Assembly: GCF_000420945.1 (NCBI RefSeq)
Contig: NZ_ATVX01000010.1
Coordinates: forward strand, 1 to 64,000
Length of the DNA stretch: 64,000 nucleotides
Origin: Butyrivibrio sp. VCB2006
GTDB lineage: Bacteria > Bacillota > Clostridia > Lachnospirales > Lachnospiraceae
Direction of reading: 5' to 3'
Every line of letters starts with the position of its first letter. Positions within the stretch are counted from its first letter, which is position 1. Shown in pieces: positions 50,942 to 59,848 of the stretch. A program made the position numbers and the translations under genes. The notes below the pieces were generated by a model, which did not search any database, was not told the DNA's origin, and saw nothing but the letters and a program-made list of their open reading frames with translations.

Positions 50942-51550
50942 TTAGTTATTCTGCTTCTCTTTAAAAAGATAATATGCAAGCACATGGATTGACTGTTTGA
51001 AATCTCCCCCATGAATTCTCTTTAAAAGCTCTTCTTCCGGAAGGAGCTTCACATACAAAAACTCTGTTTCATCAAGTTCCTGACTACTTACCTTCTTGCA
51101 GCCTGTAGCAGCATAAATATGAACTCTGCTGTTGGATAAGGTTGCATTTGCTGGAATAGTCAAAAGATGTTTCCAGTCATTCGAAACATAACCTGTTTCC
51201 TCCTGAAGTTCCCTTCTTGCAGCCAGGAAAGCATCCTCTTCTGTGGCAACTATGTTGTCCTTCGTGATGTAAGGAACGTCACTCTTTTCCTTGTACTCAA
51301 TACCTCCTGCAGGGAACTCTGTGGTAATCTCATCTATTCCATGTCTATATTGACGAACACAGATAAAATGCCCATTTTCGTCAGTGGCAACAACTACAGC
51401 AAAGCTGTGCTTGGAATAGTTGTACACAGGCCCAATCACTTCTCCGTTTGGAAGCTCATAGTCACATTTTCTAAAATCAATCCACGCATCCTGGCAGACA
51501 TGTTCTACATTAACTTCCTTCCAGGTTAAGTTTTCATTTTTAGTAGTCAT
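50942..51550 (-). CDS. Nudix hydrolase, ADP-ribose pyrophosphatase-like
   Basis: A 202-residue cytoplasmic Nudix enzyme; the start at 51550 follows GGAGA. The Nudix helix ends in AARRELQEETGY, preceded by FPAGGIEYKE. About 20 extra residues (KSDVPYITKDNIVATEED) separate the GG and RE halves of the box, longer than the usual spacing. The fold otherwise matches ADP-ribose or nucleoside diphosphate-linked sugar pyrophosphatases. It sits 43 nt before the lipoprotein gene and 34 nt after a large membrane-anchored protein gene. The substrate is unknown. Confidence 0.9.
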   Translation of the reverse strand: MTTKNENLTWKEVNVEHVCQDAWIDFRKCDYELPNGEVIGPVYNYSKHSFAVVVATDENGHFICVRQYRHGIDEITTEFPAGGIEYKEKSDVPYITKDNIVATEEDAFLAARRELQEETGYVSNDWKHLLTIPANATLSNSRVHIYAATGCKKVSSQELDETEFLYVKLLPEEELLKRIHGGDFKQSIHVLAYYLFKEKQNN

Positions 51551-51584
51551 ATTTTTTCTCCATGCCATGAGTATTAGAATTCAA

Positions 51585-53273
51585 TCAAAAAATTTCTATC
51601 CAATCAGTTGTATCCTTGAGCATTCCATTGGTAATATCCCTGATACTATACTGCAGTTCCTCATCATCTCTGACCATCGTTCCGAAGGTTTTTTCAAAAG
51701 TTTCGGTCACATCCTCCGGAAGGACTCCGTTTTCTATATCTTTTGAATCTATAGCAGTTGGAACCACTATTTTTCTGACAATGTAAGCAAAACTTGTGGC
51801 CGTTGGATTAACAAATCTGTATAGTCCAATCTGAAGCTTATCGGAATACTCATTTTTAGCCTCCATGGACTTAAGCTCTGCCCCAAGATCCGTTGGAAAT
51901 GCCAATATGTCATCTCCATTATTTATTGCAGAAAAAGGATTCTCTATAACCTCATGGACAATAAACATAAATCCAAGCCCATCGTAGTACCTGCCGTATA
52001 CACTTGTGGTATTGGTATCACTATTTACTCTTGTCACGGTAAAGATATCTTCATACACAGTAATCGTATCATCCCCCATAGAAGTGAGGATATTGTCGCA
52101 CCTAATGGCATCATCATACATAGTCTGTGGAATGATAAGTGTACCTGTACCGTTTTCTTCACTTATAAATTCCAGCTTTAAAAACATAGTATCAGATACA
52201 AGCGGATTTCCGGCAGCGCCGTAGAACATCTTAACCTTTTCATATCCATACTTTTGGCCGATTTCTTTGGCCTTCGCCTTTAAGTCTTTGACATAGTAAG
52301 TGGTATTTCCATAGTCATAAATATCAGACCAGATGCTCTTTACATTTTTGTTCCAGTACCTGTTCAAATTATCAACAGTAGAGGTGTCTCCGGCCATAGC
52401 TAGTTTGCTTGTAAGGATAAGTTCACGCTTATTACCCAAAATTTTGTTGAAAGCATTCTGACCATAGTACATATCCGGAATTGAAATATGGTCAACTTCT
52501 GTTTCCCCATACTGTTTCAAATATAGATGCATATAAAACTGAGGAACCGATTTCCCATTTTCAGAAACTTTATCAGTTTGAGGCCCATATAAATGCACTT
52601 CTGTAAGCACATGACTATCAACATCAAAAAAGTACTCTGCCCTTTCAAGAGTGGCAGCATCACCAATTAGGGACTTAACAGCCATGCTGATGCTGGAAAT
52701 GTTCCCTTTGAGTTTAACAGCATAGTATTCATTCAAATCCCCTGTTTCTTTTCCTCTGCGTTCAAGAGAAGCATCGCTTTTTGTGATCTTAGGAAAAAGA
52801 ATATCCTCTATCTCAGGCTGATAAATAATAAGGTTACTGTTACTGCCATTCTTATCAAGCTTCTGTTCAGGCAGACCATCTCTTTTACCGTTATAATAGT
52901 TATATTTATAGCCCCAACTGTGACCTTCCTTACTATGAGACAGATTTCCTATATCTACCTCAAGACCTCCCATATAGTTGTCATTATCGATATAATCAAA
53001 AGTGTAATCAATTTCCGCTGTTTTGGAATCATATCCCTGATTATACACCTTAAAGGCTGTAGCCCTGCCGCTATAGTAATATTTGCCGCAATATCTTAAT
53101 GTTTCATAGGAAGCATCAAACAGAGAGTCCACTGTAAAGTCTCCCCTATCGTCTGAATATATCCCATCATCTTTTTCCGTGATAAGTTTAAAGGCAATCA
53201 AACATCCGAAAACTATTACCACTATCAGAAAGAAGCAAGTTAAGATATTGATAATTTTTCTATTTTGCTGCAT
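51585..53273 (-). CDS. Membrane-anchored extracellular protein, paralogue B
   Basis: A 562-residue protein, one N-terminal membrane helix (about residues 7-30) and a large extracellular domain. The start at 53273 follows AGGAAA and lies 15 nt past the previous stop. It is clearly related along its length to the next gene: DRGDFTVDSLFDASYETLRY against DERGELTAQKLFSQSDETLQ, and DNDNYMGGLEVD against DRDNYMGELSVD. The C-terminal third has YRFVNPTATSFAYIVRKIVV. I recognise no domain. The tandem copy suggests a shared surface role or a heterodimer. Confidence 0.82.
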   Translation of the reverse strand: MQQNRKIINILTCFFLIVVIVFGCLIAFKLITEKDDGIYSDDRGDFTVDSLFDASYETLRYCGKYYYSGRATAFKVYNQGYDSKTAEIDYTFDYIDNDNYMGGLEVDIGNLSHSKEGHSWGYKYNYYNGKRDGLPEQKLDKNGSNSNLIIYQPEIEDILFPKITKSDASLERRGKETGDLNEYYAVKLKGNISSISMAVKSLIGDAATLERAEYFFDVDSHVLTEVHLYGPQTDKVSENGKSVPQFYMHLYLKQYGETEVDHISIPDMYYGQNAFNKILGNKRELILTSKLAMAGDTSTVDNLNRYWNKNVKSIWSDIYDYGNTTYYVKDLKAKAKEIGQKYGYEKVKMFYGAAGNPLVSDTMFLKLEFISEENGTGTLIIPQTMYDDAIRCDNILTSMGDDTITVYEDIFTVTRVNSDTNTTSVYGRYYDGLGFMFIVHEVIENPFSAINNGDDILAFPTDLGAELKSMEAKNEYSDKLQIGLYRFVNPTATSFAYIVRKIVVPTAIDSKDIENGVLPEDVTETFEKTFGTMVRDDEELQYSIRDITNGMLKDTTDWIEIF

Positions 53274-53287
53274 TGTCGTATTTCCTG

Positions 53288-55024
53288 TTACTTTCCTGTA
53301 TATATAGTCCATGTGACAGTGTTCTCTATGGCACCGTCAATAATACCCTTTTCTTCGTAAAGCCCCTTAAGATACTGCTGGCTCTTGTATTCAAGTCCAT
53401 ATTTATCCAGATCAATCACGCATTCTTCATCCTGATAATCGATTTCGCTAAGGGCTTTATTATTATATCTTGCCACATAGAATCCTTCCACAGAATTGAA
53501 TCTGTCATTGCTACCACCGGCAAAGGTTATGTGTCTTAGCTCCACATTGTCAGCATTACTATATTCTGATGCAAGAAGACCAAGCTTTTCACCATCCATT
53601 GCACAGAAGTGATCACGCTCCCTGTTATTTCCAAGATCAGGTAAAGAATGTTCACATATCTCATACATATCAAGTTCAAAGCCCTTACTTCCAAGAAATC
53701 TGCACAGTACCTTGCAATCAGACATATCACTGGTTTTCTTGCAGATTAAAAGCTTGTCGCCATTCATGAAATATGAATCTCTTCCCAGTGTTGCTAAAGA
53801 AATTCCGCTTACCAGCTTCCCATAGTCAACAGACACTGGAATGATTATTGTTCCATAGTCATTTCTACTCTTAGTAAAATCAAGCCTGATCAAAAGGTGT
53901 CTGTTTCCTTCAATAACATCTGAATAGCCATAGGATAAAGATACATGATCATATTCATACTTGGCACCAACCTCTTTTGCCCTGTCCAGCAAATCCTGCA
54001 TGGTATAAGCTCTACTATAGTTATAGATTTCCAGCCACATGTCATCAACGTTTTGATTCCAATGGGACAGGTTATTATCCAATGTCCAGGTCCTTCCTGC
54101 CATCACCATATCAATATTAAGTTCGACAAGTTTCTTATTATCCACAAACTCTTCCAGTTCATTCTCATAAAAACCGGAAATAGGAAGAGCAATGCCATCC
54201 TGAGATACCAACTGGTAATCTTCTACATTCAGTGTCATCTCAAGAAGCGGTGCATTTTCTCCGTCCTTAGTCATAAGAGAGGTGACATCACTGGAAATGT
54301 ATATTTCTTTTAAAACGTGTGTAGCCTCATCAAAGCGATACACAGCAGTTGTAGGTTTTACAGTCTTTCCTATCAGTGATTCCAATGCAATTGAAATATT
54401 ACTGATATCTCCCGAAAGAGTTACATCTATAGTTTGTATGTCCGGCATAATACCGTTATCCCTTGAAACCTTTTCCATGCTGTAATCACAGTTATTTATA
54501 TCAGGGAAAAGAATTGACTCTAATGAAGGCTTCGTTATCTTATCCTGCCCAAAATCTCCATCCACATTCAGCTTGGAGTAATCCTTACCGTCAATCCTTC
54601 CGTCATTACACACATAAATACAACGCCAGAATTTGGAACCAACGTTGCCAACCGGCATACAACTGGCATCTACGGAAAGCTCTCCCATATAATTATCTCT
54701 GTCCACATATTTTCTGCTATACGTAATATCAGCATATTTCGTATCAAACCCGCCCATATGCATTTTATGAGCAGTCACTTTTCCGGATATATTAACGCTT
54801 CCGGCATATTGCAAAGTCTCATCGGACTGGGAAAAGAGCTTTTGAGCAGTCAACTCCCCTCTTTCATCCGATATGCCAGTGTTATCCGAATCCTTATTCT
54901 CTTTTTGAGCAGCCACTATATCTGCAGGTCTTTTCTGGTCAACAATTGAAAAAATAACCCCTGAAAGCCCCGCCATCATAATTGCGGCGGCTAATACTCC
55001 CAAAACTCTGTTACTTTTATACAT
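53288..55024 (-). CDS. Membrane-anchored extracellular protein, paralogue A
   Basis: A 578-residue protein with an N-terminal helix (VLGVLAAAIMMAGLSGVIF at about residues 7-25) and an extracellular domain homologous to paralogue B. Shared landmarks include a SILFPD/DILFPK segment near residue 165, SNISIALESLIG/SSISMAVKSLIG, and VMAGRTWTLDNNLSHWNQNV against AMAGDTSTVDNLNRYWNKNV. No catalytic motif is recognised. It is the first gene of the probable operon A-B-Nudix-lipoprotein. The 542-bp gap upstream (55025-55566) contains a terminator and repeats of TTTTGCGTG, but no gene. Confidence 0.82.
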   Translation of the reverse strand: MYKSNRVLGVLAAAIMMAGLSGVIFSIVDQKRPADIVAAQKENKDSDNTGISDERGELTAQKLFSQSDETLQYAGSVNISGKVTAHKMHMGGFDTKYADITYSRKYVDRDNYMGELSVDASCMPVGNVGSKFWRCIYVCNDGRIDGKDYSKLNVDGDFGQDKITKPSLESILFPDINNCDYSMEKVSRDNGIMPDIQTIDVTLSGDISNISIALESLIGKTVKPTTAVYRFDEATHVLKEIYISSDVTSLMTKDGENAPLLEMTLNVEDYQLVSQDGIALPISGFYENELEEFVDNKKLVELNIDMVMAGRTWTLDNNLSHWNQNVDDMWLEIYNYSRAYTMQDLLDRAKEVGAKYEYDHVSLSYGYSDVIEGNRHLLIRLDFTKSRNDYGTIIIPVSVDYGKLVSGISLATLGRDSYFMNGDKLLICKKTSDMSDCKVLCRFLGSKGFELDMYEICEHSLPDLGNNRERDHFCAMDGEKLGLLASEYSNADNVELRHITFAGGSNDRFNSVEGFYVARYNNKALSEIDYQDEECVIDLDKYGLEYKSQQYLKGLYEEKGIIDGAIENTVTWTIYTGK

Positions 55025-55515
55025 ACTACTCCACTAATAATCCCGATTGTATTATTACTAAATAAACAATATAAAAATCTTTTTTGTTGATACCAACGCA
55101 GAGATTATATCAAAAATAGAAGATAAAACGCTATAAAAAAATGCCGGTCAACGTTTACGGTCAACGTTCTGCTTCAATCAATAGAATTTTCCCGCAAAAA
55201 CATGCATTTTCGATACATTTATCGTATTGCGTGTTGCTTATTTCTTTGCATTGTCTGTCTCAGCACGCATACCCATTGTTATGGTCATTTTGCGTGAAAT
55301 TTCTTCTTAAATTATCATTATCACAATCATAACTCAGCCTCTTCTGCACACAATAGTCACGCAAAATTATCTTTTATGCATGAATACGTGCAAAAAGACT
55401 CATAATCCTTCACGCACGACAGTAATAATTCTTCTTTTGCGTGCCCTTTATCGATATTTCGTATTGTTCTCATTTTGGCACTTTGTTAAACCATGTCATG
55501 TCTATATTAGACATT

Positions 55516-55559
55516 AAAACGCAGCCCACAAGACTTATTAAGCCTGTAGGCTGCGTTTT
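55516..55559 (-). terminator. Terminator of the CotH operon
   Basis: AAAACGCAGCC (55516-55526) pairs perfectly with GGCTGCGTTTT (55549-55559). The loop is long and only TTTTAATG follows, so it is of moderate strength. It lies 8 nt past the CotH-like stop. Confidence 0.65.
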
Positions 55560-55566
55560 AAAAATG

Positions 55567-57663
55567 CTATCTTCTATTCTTGTATTTAAGAGCAATCAGA
55601 ATTGCTATTAGAAGCGCCAGAACCGAAACTCCCAAATAAATGTAGGAAGTTTTTGATATTCCTGACATTCCGTCAAAGTCTCCTGGAAATCCCTGAGGCA
55701 TATCACCGGAAAAATCTTCCGGGAAGTCTCCGCCAAAATCAGATTTATCGCTTGTATTCGAATCTTCTGTAGAACTTTCACTGCTCTTGCGGCTATGCTC
55801 TCCGGATCCGTGATGCCCGCTGTGATTCTTGTGACTTTCCGAGCTTTCCTCCGAACTATTATCGGAGGTATCACTGCCTGGGCCACCGGATCCACCCGGG
55901 CCACCGGATCCACCCGGGAATCCGGATTTCTCGGAATCACTGTCTCCGCCGGGACCACCGGATCCGCCAAAACCTCCGCCCATGGATCCAAGGTCAGAAA
56001 GATTTATTGAAGACGCATCAACAAGCGCATCAGGATTTGCTGACTGCTCAGCATCGGTTGATCCAATGGTTCCATCAAGCTGGCCTTCAATACTCTGGCA
56101 CCTAAGTTCAACAAAGGTCTTAAGAGTTTCTACTGCTTTCTCAAACTCAGAGGTCTCGCAGAACTTGGTAGGATCTTTCTCCACATAGCCGTAGATCATA
56201 TCATAGGTTGTGCTGATAAGATTCTCAAGATATCCGCTTGTGTAGAACTGCTCAAGGAACTCCTGATAATACTCATGATACTGCTGCGTATACTCATCAC
56301 AGGAAATTATCCATGAGAACATCGGCCTGTCCGTATCTCCATCAGTAATGGAAAGAGGATTATCTATAGGATCATTGACTGCACTGTCGGAATCGCTTGC
56401 CTGAAAAGTACCGTAAGCAAGGTTATAATCCCATGGAATCATGGTCATAAGGCCATCTTCTTCATAGAGATAATAGTTATGGATCATGCTTCCTGTGTAA
56501 CTGTCTCCGTTCACAACAAAGTTATGAACAACCATATATCTCATAAGAGCATCTACATCAACAGCTTCAGCAATAGCCTCGGCATCACCATTTTCTACGC
56601 CCTCATTTAGCGATTTAATGGCGCTTATAAGTCTCTTTTTATCTGAATAGCTTATTGCGGTCTTGGCACTTTCAAAAATATTTGAGTAGCTGTCTACATC
56701 GTCATCCGAGTACTGAATCTTGGCATCACTGCTACCCATTCCAAATTTGCCAGCGTCTCCGCCTGGGAAACCACCGCCTGGGGAATCGCCTCTGGGACCC
56801 TCAGATGAGTTTTCATTCTCAGCATTAAAATCTGATGGCGGAGTGAAGTCACCTGATCCAAAGCTTCCTGGATTAAAGTCTCCCGGCGGCGTAAACTCTC
56901 CTGTCTCTTCTGTTTCTGAAGAATTCTCCGATGAATTGTCATCAGTTTTATTGCCCTTTTCAAAAGGATTTTCTATGCCCAGTTCATCGAAGTCCATTTC
57001 ACGCATGTCGAATCCGCCACCATTACCACGGCCGCCGCCCATGCTAGTAGTATCGGGCTTATAAAGCTCTCCATAATTAGAGCCGTAATTTCTTTCAAGG
57101 AAGGAATCTTCCACCGCCTCAACAGCCAGGAATAGTCCCCAATCCTCGCCATTAACTGTAACATAAGTGTAGCTTACAAGTGGTGAAGCCACCCCAAACT
57201 CATTCATGAGCTTGTAGGCAATATAGTCCTTCATCATTGTGTAGTCCTGGATAAGGTTGTTAAGACATAGTTTATCCAGGCCATAATAGGTGTTATTGTC
57301 CTGATAACTGTCAAATTCTATCTTTAAGCTGTACCTCTCACTACCCAGCTGCGAAACAGTTGAAAGAGATGTATTTCCCTTAGCACGAAGACCAACATTC
57401 TTAATGGTCTCACCATCAATGGTTACGTTTACCGCAGTATATTCCTCATTGGTGGCAGTTTCCAGAAATGCATCCCAGTCATCAATCTCGATATCTATAC
57501 TGTGAACATAGCTGTCATCGAAGATTTTATCCTCATAGCTAAGGCTCACAGAGTCATCCGCAACAATATCCAGCTTACTGCCGTTCATAAAAAGAACTGT
57601 TGCAAGCAGTGCCAGTATAGTGATGATGATACACACTCGTTCTATATTCTTGTGTGTCGACAT
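55567..57663 (-). CDS. CotH-family protein kinase-like membrane protein
   Basis: A 698-residue protein anchored by an N-terminal helix (about residues 9-27) and a C-terminal helix (about 668-690). The CotH domain is extracellular: KGNTSLSTV, RYSLKIEFD (Lys), YYGLDKLCLNNLIQDYTMMK, LAVEAVEDSFLERNYG, and MIPWDYNLAYG (Asp). CotH proteins are atypical kinases that phosphorylate proteins on the outside or in spore coats. Two low-complexity Gly/Pro/Ser/Asp-rich stretches interrupt the domain (about 210-310) and precede the C-terminal helix (about 540-660). It is the last gene of the VTC-DUF4956-CotH operon. Confidence 0.9.
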   Translation of the reverse strand: MSTHKNIERVCIIITILALLATVLFMNGSKLDIVADDSVSLSYEDKIFDDSYVHSIDIEIDDWDAFLETATNEEYTAVNVTIDGETIKNVGLRAKGNTSLSTVSQLGSERYSLKIEFDSYQDNNTYYGLDKLCLNNLIQDYTMMKDYIAYKLMNEFGVASPLVSYTYVTVNGEDWGLFLAVEAVEDSFLERNYGSNYGELYKPDTTSMGGGRGNGGGFDMREMDFDELGIENPFEKGNKTDDNSSENSSETEETGEFTPPGDFNPGSFGSGDFTPPSDFNAENENSSEGPRGDSPGGGFPGGDAGKFGMGSSDAKIQYSDDDVDSYSNIFESAKTAISYSDKKRLISAIKSLNEGVENGDAEAIAEAVDVDALMRYMVVHNFVVNGDSYTGSMIHNYYLYEEDGLMTMIPWDYNLAYGTFQASDSDSAVNDPIDNPLSITDGDTDRPMFSWIISCDEYTQQYHEYYQEFLEQFYTSGYLENLISTTYDMIYGYVEKDPTKFCETSEFEKAVETLKTFVELRCQSIEGQLDGTIGSTDAEQSANPDALVDASSINLSDLGSMGGGFGGSGGPGGDSDSEKSGFPGGSGGPGGSGGPGSDTSDNSSEESSESHKNHSGHHGSGEHSRKSSESSTEDSNTSDKSDFGGDFPEDFSGDMPQGFPGDFDGMSGISKTSYIYLGVSVLALLIAILIALKYKNRR

Positions 57664-57730
57664 CTTATCTCCTAATCATATCTTCGTTTATCATAGTAAT
57701 GATGCAGTATTTCTTTTACTATGTTCTGTA

Positions 57731-58402
57731 TCATCCCATGTATTCGCCGTTGTAGCTTACAAGTACTGCGCTGTTAACTCCGGACATATCAGCAAGTTCA
57801 TTTATAAAGTCTGTGTTGTCTTCCTTAAGTCTTACTTCATAGTTGATCTCAAGATTTCCCTTCTGAGCGCTCTTACTCTTTACTACCATTTTCTGTGTCT
57901 TATTCTTGATATACTCAGAAGCCTTAACCTCTGCATCATGACCTTCACAGTTAAGAACAATGATATAAGGCATGAGATGTGACTTTCTGTTTACAAATAC
58001 AAGAAGGAAAAGACCAATTACAATGCTTCCGAATACTGCAAGCGGAATCATTCCGGCTGCAAGAACAATACCTGCAGCAATTGACCAGAATAAGAATGCA
58101 ATATCAAGTGGCTCCTTGATAGCTGTTCTGAAACGGACGATTGAAAGAGCACCAACCATACCAAGTGAAAGAACTACGTTACTTGTAACTGCAAGAATAA
58201 CAAGAGTTGTTACCATTGTAAGAGCAACCAGTGTTACGCCAAAGCTTGATGAAAACATTACACCCTGATAGGTCTTTTTATAGATTAAAAAGATAAACAT
58301 ACCGATAGCAAAAGCAAGAATCATTGCAATTGCCATATCCAGAATACTGATACTTGCAACGTTCTCCAAAAAGCTTGATTTAAAAATGTCATTAAAAGTC
58401 AT
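57731..58402 (-). CDS. DUF4956 membrane protein
   Basis: A 223-residue protein with about four membrane helices in the first 150 residues, and the family signature GMVGALSIVRFRTAIKEPLD at about residues 80-100. A soluble C-terminal domain of about 85 residues follows (YEVRLKEDNTDFINELADMS). The function is unproven, but the gene is regularly found between VTC-domain and CotH genes. It could be a channel or membrane partner for the polymer they make or use. The start overlaps nothing; 55 nt separate it from the VTC gene. Confidence 0.92.
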   Translation of the reverse strand: MTFNDIFKSSFLENVASISILDMAIAMILAFAIGMFIFLIYKKTYQGVMFSSSFGVTLVALTMVTTLVILAVTSNVVLSLGMVGALSIVRFRTAIKEPLDIAFLFWSIAAGIVLAAGMIPLAVFGSIVIGLFLLVFVNRKSHLMPYIIVLNCEGHDAEVKASEYIKNKTQKMVVKSKSAQKGNLEINYEVRLKEDNTDFINELADMSGVNSAVLVSYNGEYMG

Positions 58403-58457
58403 TGTTTCTATTCTCCTTATTTTTCGCTATATTTTAATTCACTTTTTTGTTATTAAC

Positions 58458-59159
58458 TTAATCCTCATACCCTGCATATCTTGGATCTATCATGGGAAGC
58501 CTGCAGGCTTCATACTTGGAAAAAGCTCCTGTCCTTGCGTGGGGAAGTTGAACCACATCTCTTATAATTTCCGGAAGGAATTCATCCCATTTGACCTCCA
58601 TGATGCATATGCCCTGAGCTGCCGGAATTGTTATACACTCTGTATCAAGAAAATCCGTATTGCTAAGTCCTGTCCTGATGTTGTAGTCAAGAGTAACTCT
58701 CACATTTCCGGGACCATATATAAAAGGTTCCCTTGTGTAGTCTACAATCACCTTGGGCTGCAATCTTTCCGAGACCATTCTTGAGTAAAGCTCACGGATG
58801 AGTTCATTTTCCGACTTTTCCATCCATCCAATGTCACCATGAACAATTGCTCCGGCCTCTTCTTCAGTCAAATTCGCAGATACCTTAAGGCCAAGTCCGC
58901 CAACTTTACATTTCTTTTCCAGATGGATAACTGACTTATCGCCGTTGTAATAGCGAATTCGAAACTTTTGTCTTCTGCTGACACCGCTTTGCTTTTCCAA
59001 AAGCGCTTTATCACCGGGCGTATCAAAATACAAACTTCGTATCAGATACTTACCATCAATTGCATGTTTATCAGGCTCAGCAACAGCTCTTAGCCTCTGC
59101 CTAATGGTGATCATATCTGCTGTCGTGATGTCATGCTTAAGTTCGTGTCGATATTTCAC
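58458..59159 (-). CDS. VTC-domain polyphosphate polymerase-like protein
   Basis: A 233-residue soluble protein with a GTG start after GGGAG. It has the VTC tunnel fold (triphosphate-tunnel family): YRHELKH at residues 3-9, YLIRSLYFDTPGDKALLEKQ, KFRIRYYNGDKSVIHLEKKC, KVIVDYTREPF, RVTLDYNIRTG and IMEVKWDEFLPE. Pairs of basic and acidic residues line the tunnel and bind phosphate chains and metal. Yeast Vtc4 makes polyphosphate from ATP with this fold. It heads the operon with DUF4956 and CotH genes. Activity is inferred from the fold and context. Confidence 0.9.
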   Translation of the reverse strand: MKYRHELKHDITTADMITIRQRLRAVAEPDKHAIDGKYLIRSLYFDTPGDKALLEKQSGVSRRQKFRIRYYNGDKSVIHLEKKCKVGGLGLKVSANLTEEEAGAIVHGDIGWMEKSENELIRELYSRMVSERLQPKVIVDYTREPFIYGPGNVRVTLDYNIRTGLSNTDFLDTECITIPAAQGICIMEVKWDEFLPEIIRDVVQLPHARTGAFSKYEACRLPMIDPRYAGYED

Positions 59160-59236
59160 CTTGTTTCTCCCTTCCCTTTATGAATAATAATGCCCTTTTT
59201 TGAGCATTTTAAACAACCTTGTTAGACGATACACCC

Positions 59237-59269
59237 TGAAACTAAAATGAAACTAAAATGAAACTAATA
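59237..59269 (-). promoter_or_regulatory. Three 11-bp direct repeats upstream of the VTC operon (Pho-box-like)
   Basis: TGAAACTAAAA at 59237-59247 and 59248-59258, then TGAAACTAATA at 59259-59269: a 7-bp word plus four A/T, repeated once per helical turn. This is the layout of PhoB/PhoP-type sites. The array lies about 80-110 bp upstream of the VTC start, next to a weak minus-strand -35/-10 pair (GTGTAT and TAAAAT). Confidence 0.55.
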
Positions 59270-59279
59270 ATAATCAAAT

Positions 59280-59318
59280 AAAAAAATACCTGTCACTGTG
59301 AAGATTCACAATGACAGG
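59280..59318 (-). terminator. Terminator of the zinc-ribbon membrane protein gene
   Basis: On the minus strand, CCTGTCA-T-TGTGAA pairs with TTCACA-G-TGACAGG over a 2-nt loop, followed by TATTTTTTT. It isolates the VTC operon from the gene upstream. Confidence 0.85.
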
Positions 59319-59332
59319 CATTTTCTTTACAC

Positions 59333-59764
59333 TCAAGTTTTCTTAATAAAACGTTCTCCGCACTTAGGGCATCTTATCTCTATTCTGCCCTTTCCCTTCG
59401 GAACTCTTATCTGCTGGTGGCAGTGCTTACAGATATAGTATCTGCTTACATTTCTGTCTCTACACTGAAGTATTGCCAGTTTAAAGATTTTTCTTGGTCC
59501 TTCCGTTATCTGCATAAACTTCTTGTTTTCAGCATATCTTTTTGTAATATTCTTGGAATAGATTCTGAAAACGGAATAACCAAATAGAGCCACCCAAATG
59601 AAATATATCACTATGCTCTGAGCAAATATATTGATAATTAGCAGAACTATTGCTACCGCATTGCAAAATCTTGCCAGATTATCAAAACCATTTCTACCAT
59701 AGAAAAACTGCGCCATCCTACTGCTAATCATATAGCCTAATTGCCTGATTTTGTTTTTATCCAT
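59333..59764 (-). CDS. Membrane protein with C-terminal zinc ribbon
   Basis: A 143-residue protein with one or two membrane helices at about residues 33-68 (AVAIVLLIINIFAQSIVIYF). A cytoplasmic C-terminal zinc ribbon of the form CKHCHQQIRVP and CPKCGERF (about 110-140) follows. AGGAG precedes the start. I do not know its function; zinc-ribbon membrane proteins of this size are common and uncharacterised in Clostridia. It has its own terminator. Confidence 0.82.
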   Translation of the reverse strand: MDKNKIRQLGYMISSRMAQFFYGRNGFDNLARFCNAVAIVLLIINIFAQSIVIYFIWVALFGYSVFRIYSKNITKRYAENKKFMQITEGPRKIFKLAILQCRDRNVSRYYICKHCHQQIRVPKGKGRIEIRCPKCGERFIKKT

Positions 59765-59848
59765 TAGAGTTTACTCCTAATTAACTTCTTAAAGCTTCTC
59801 AAACACGACGGTTCCGGTCCAATATGGATTATCCTCCGGATTGTTGCA

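Noticed and set aside
55141..55332. 63-codon plus-strand frame in the 55-kb gap
   Set aside because: No ribosome binding site or recognisable sequence; the gap looks non-coding.
59221..59275. CRISPR-like short repeats upstream of the VTC operon
   Set aside because: The repeats are 11 bp, contiguous and without spacers, so they fit a regulator-binding array, not CRISPR.
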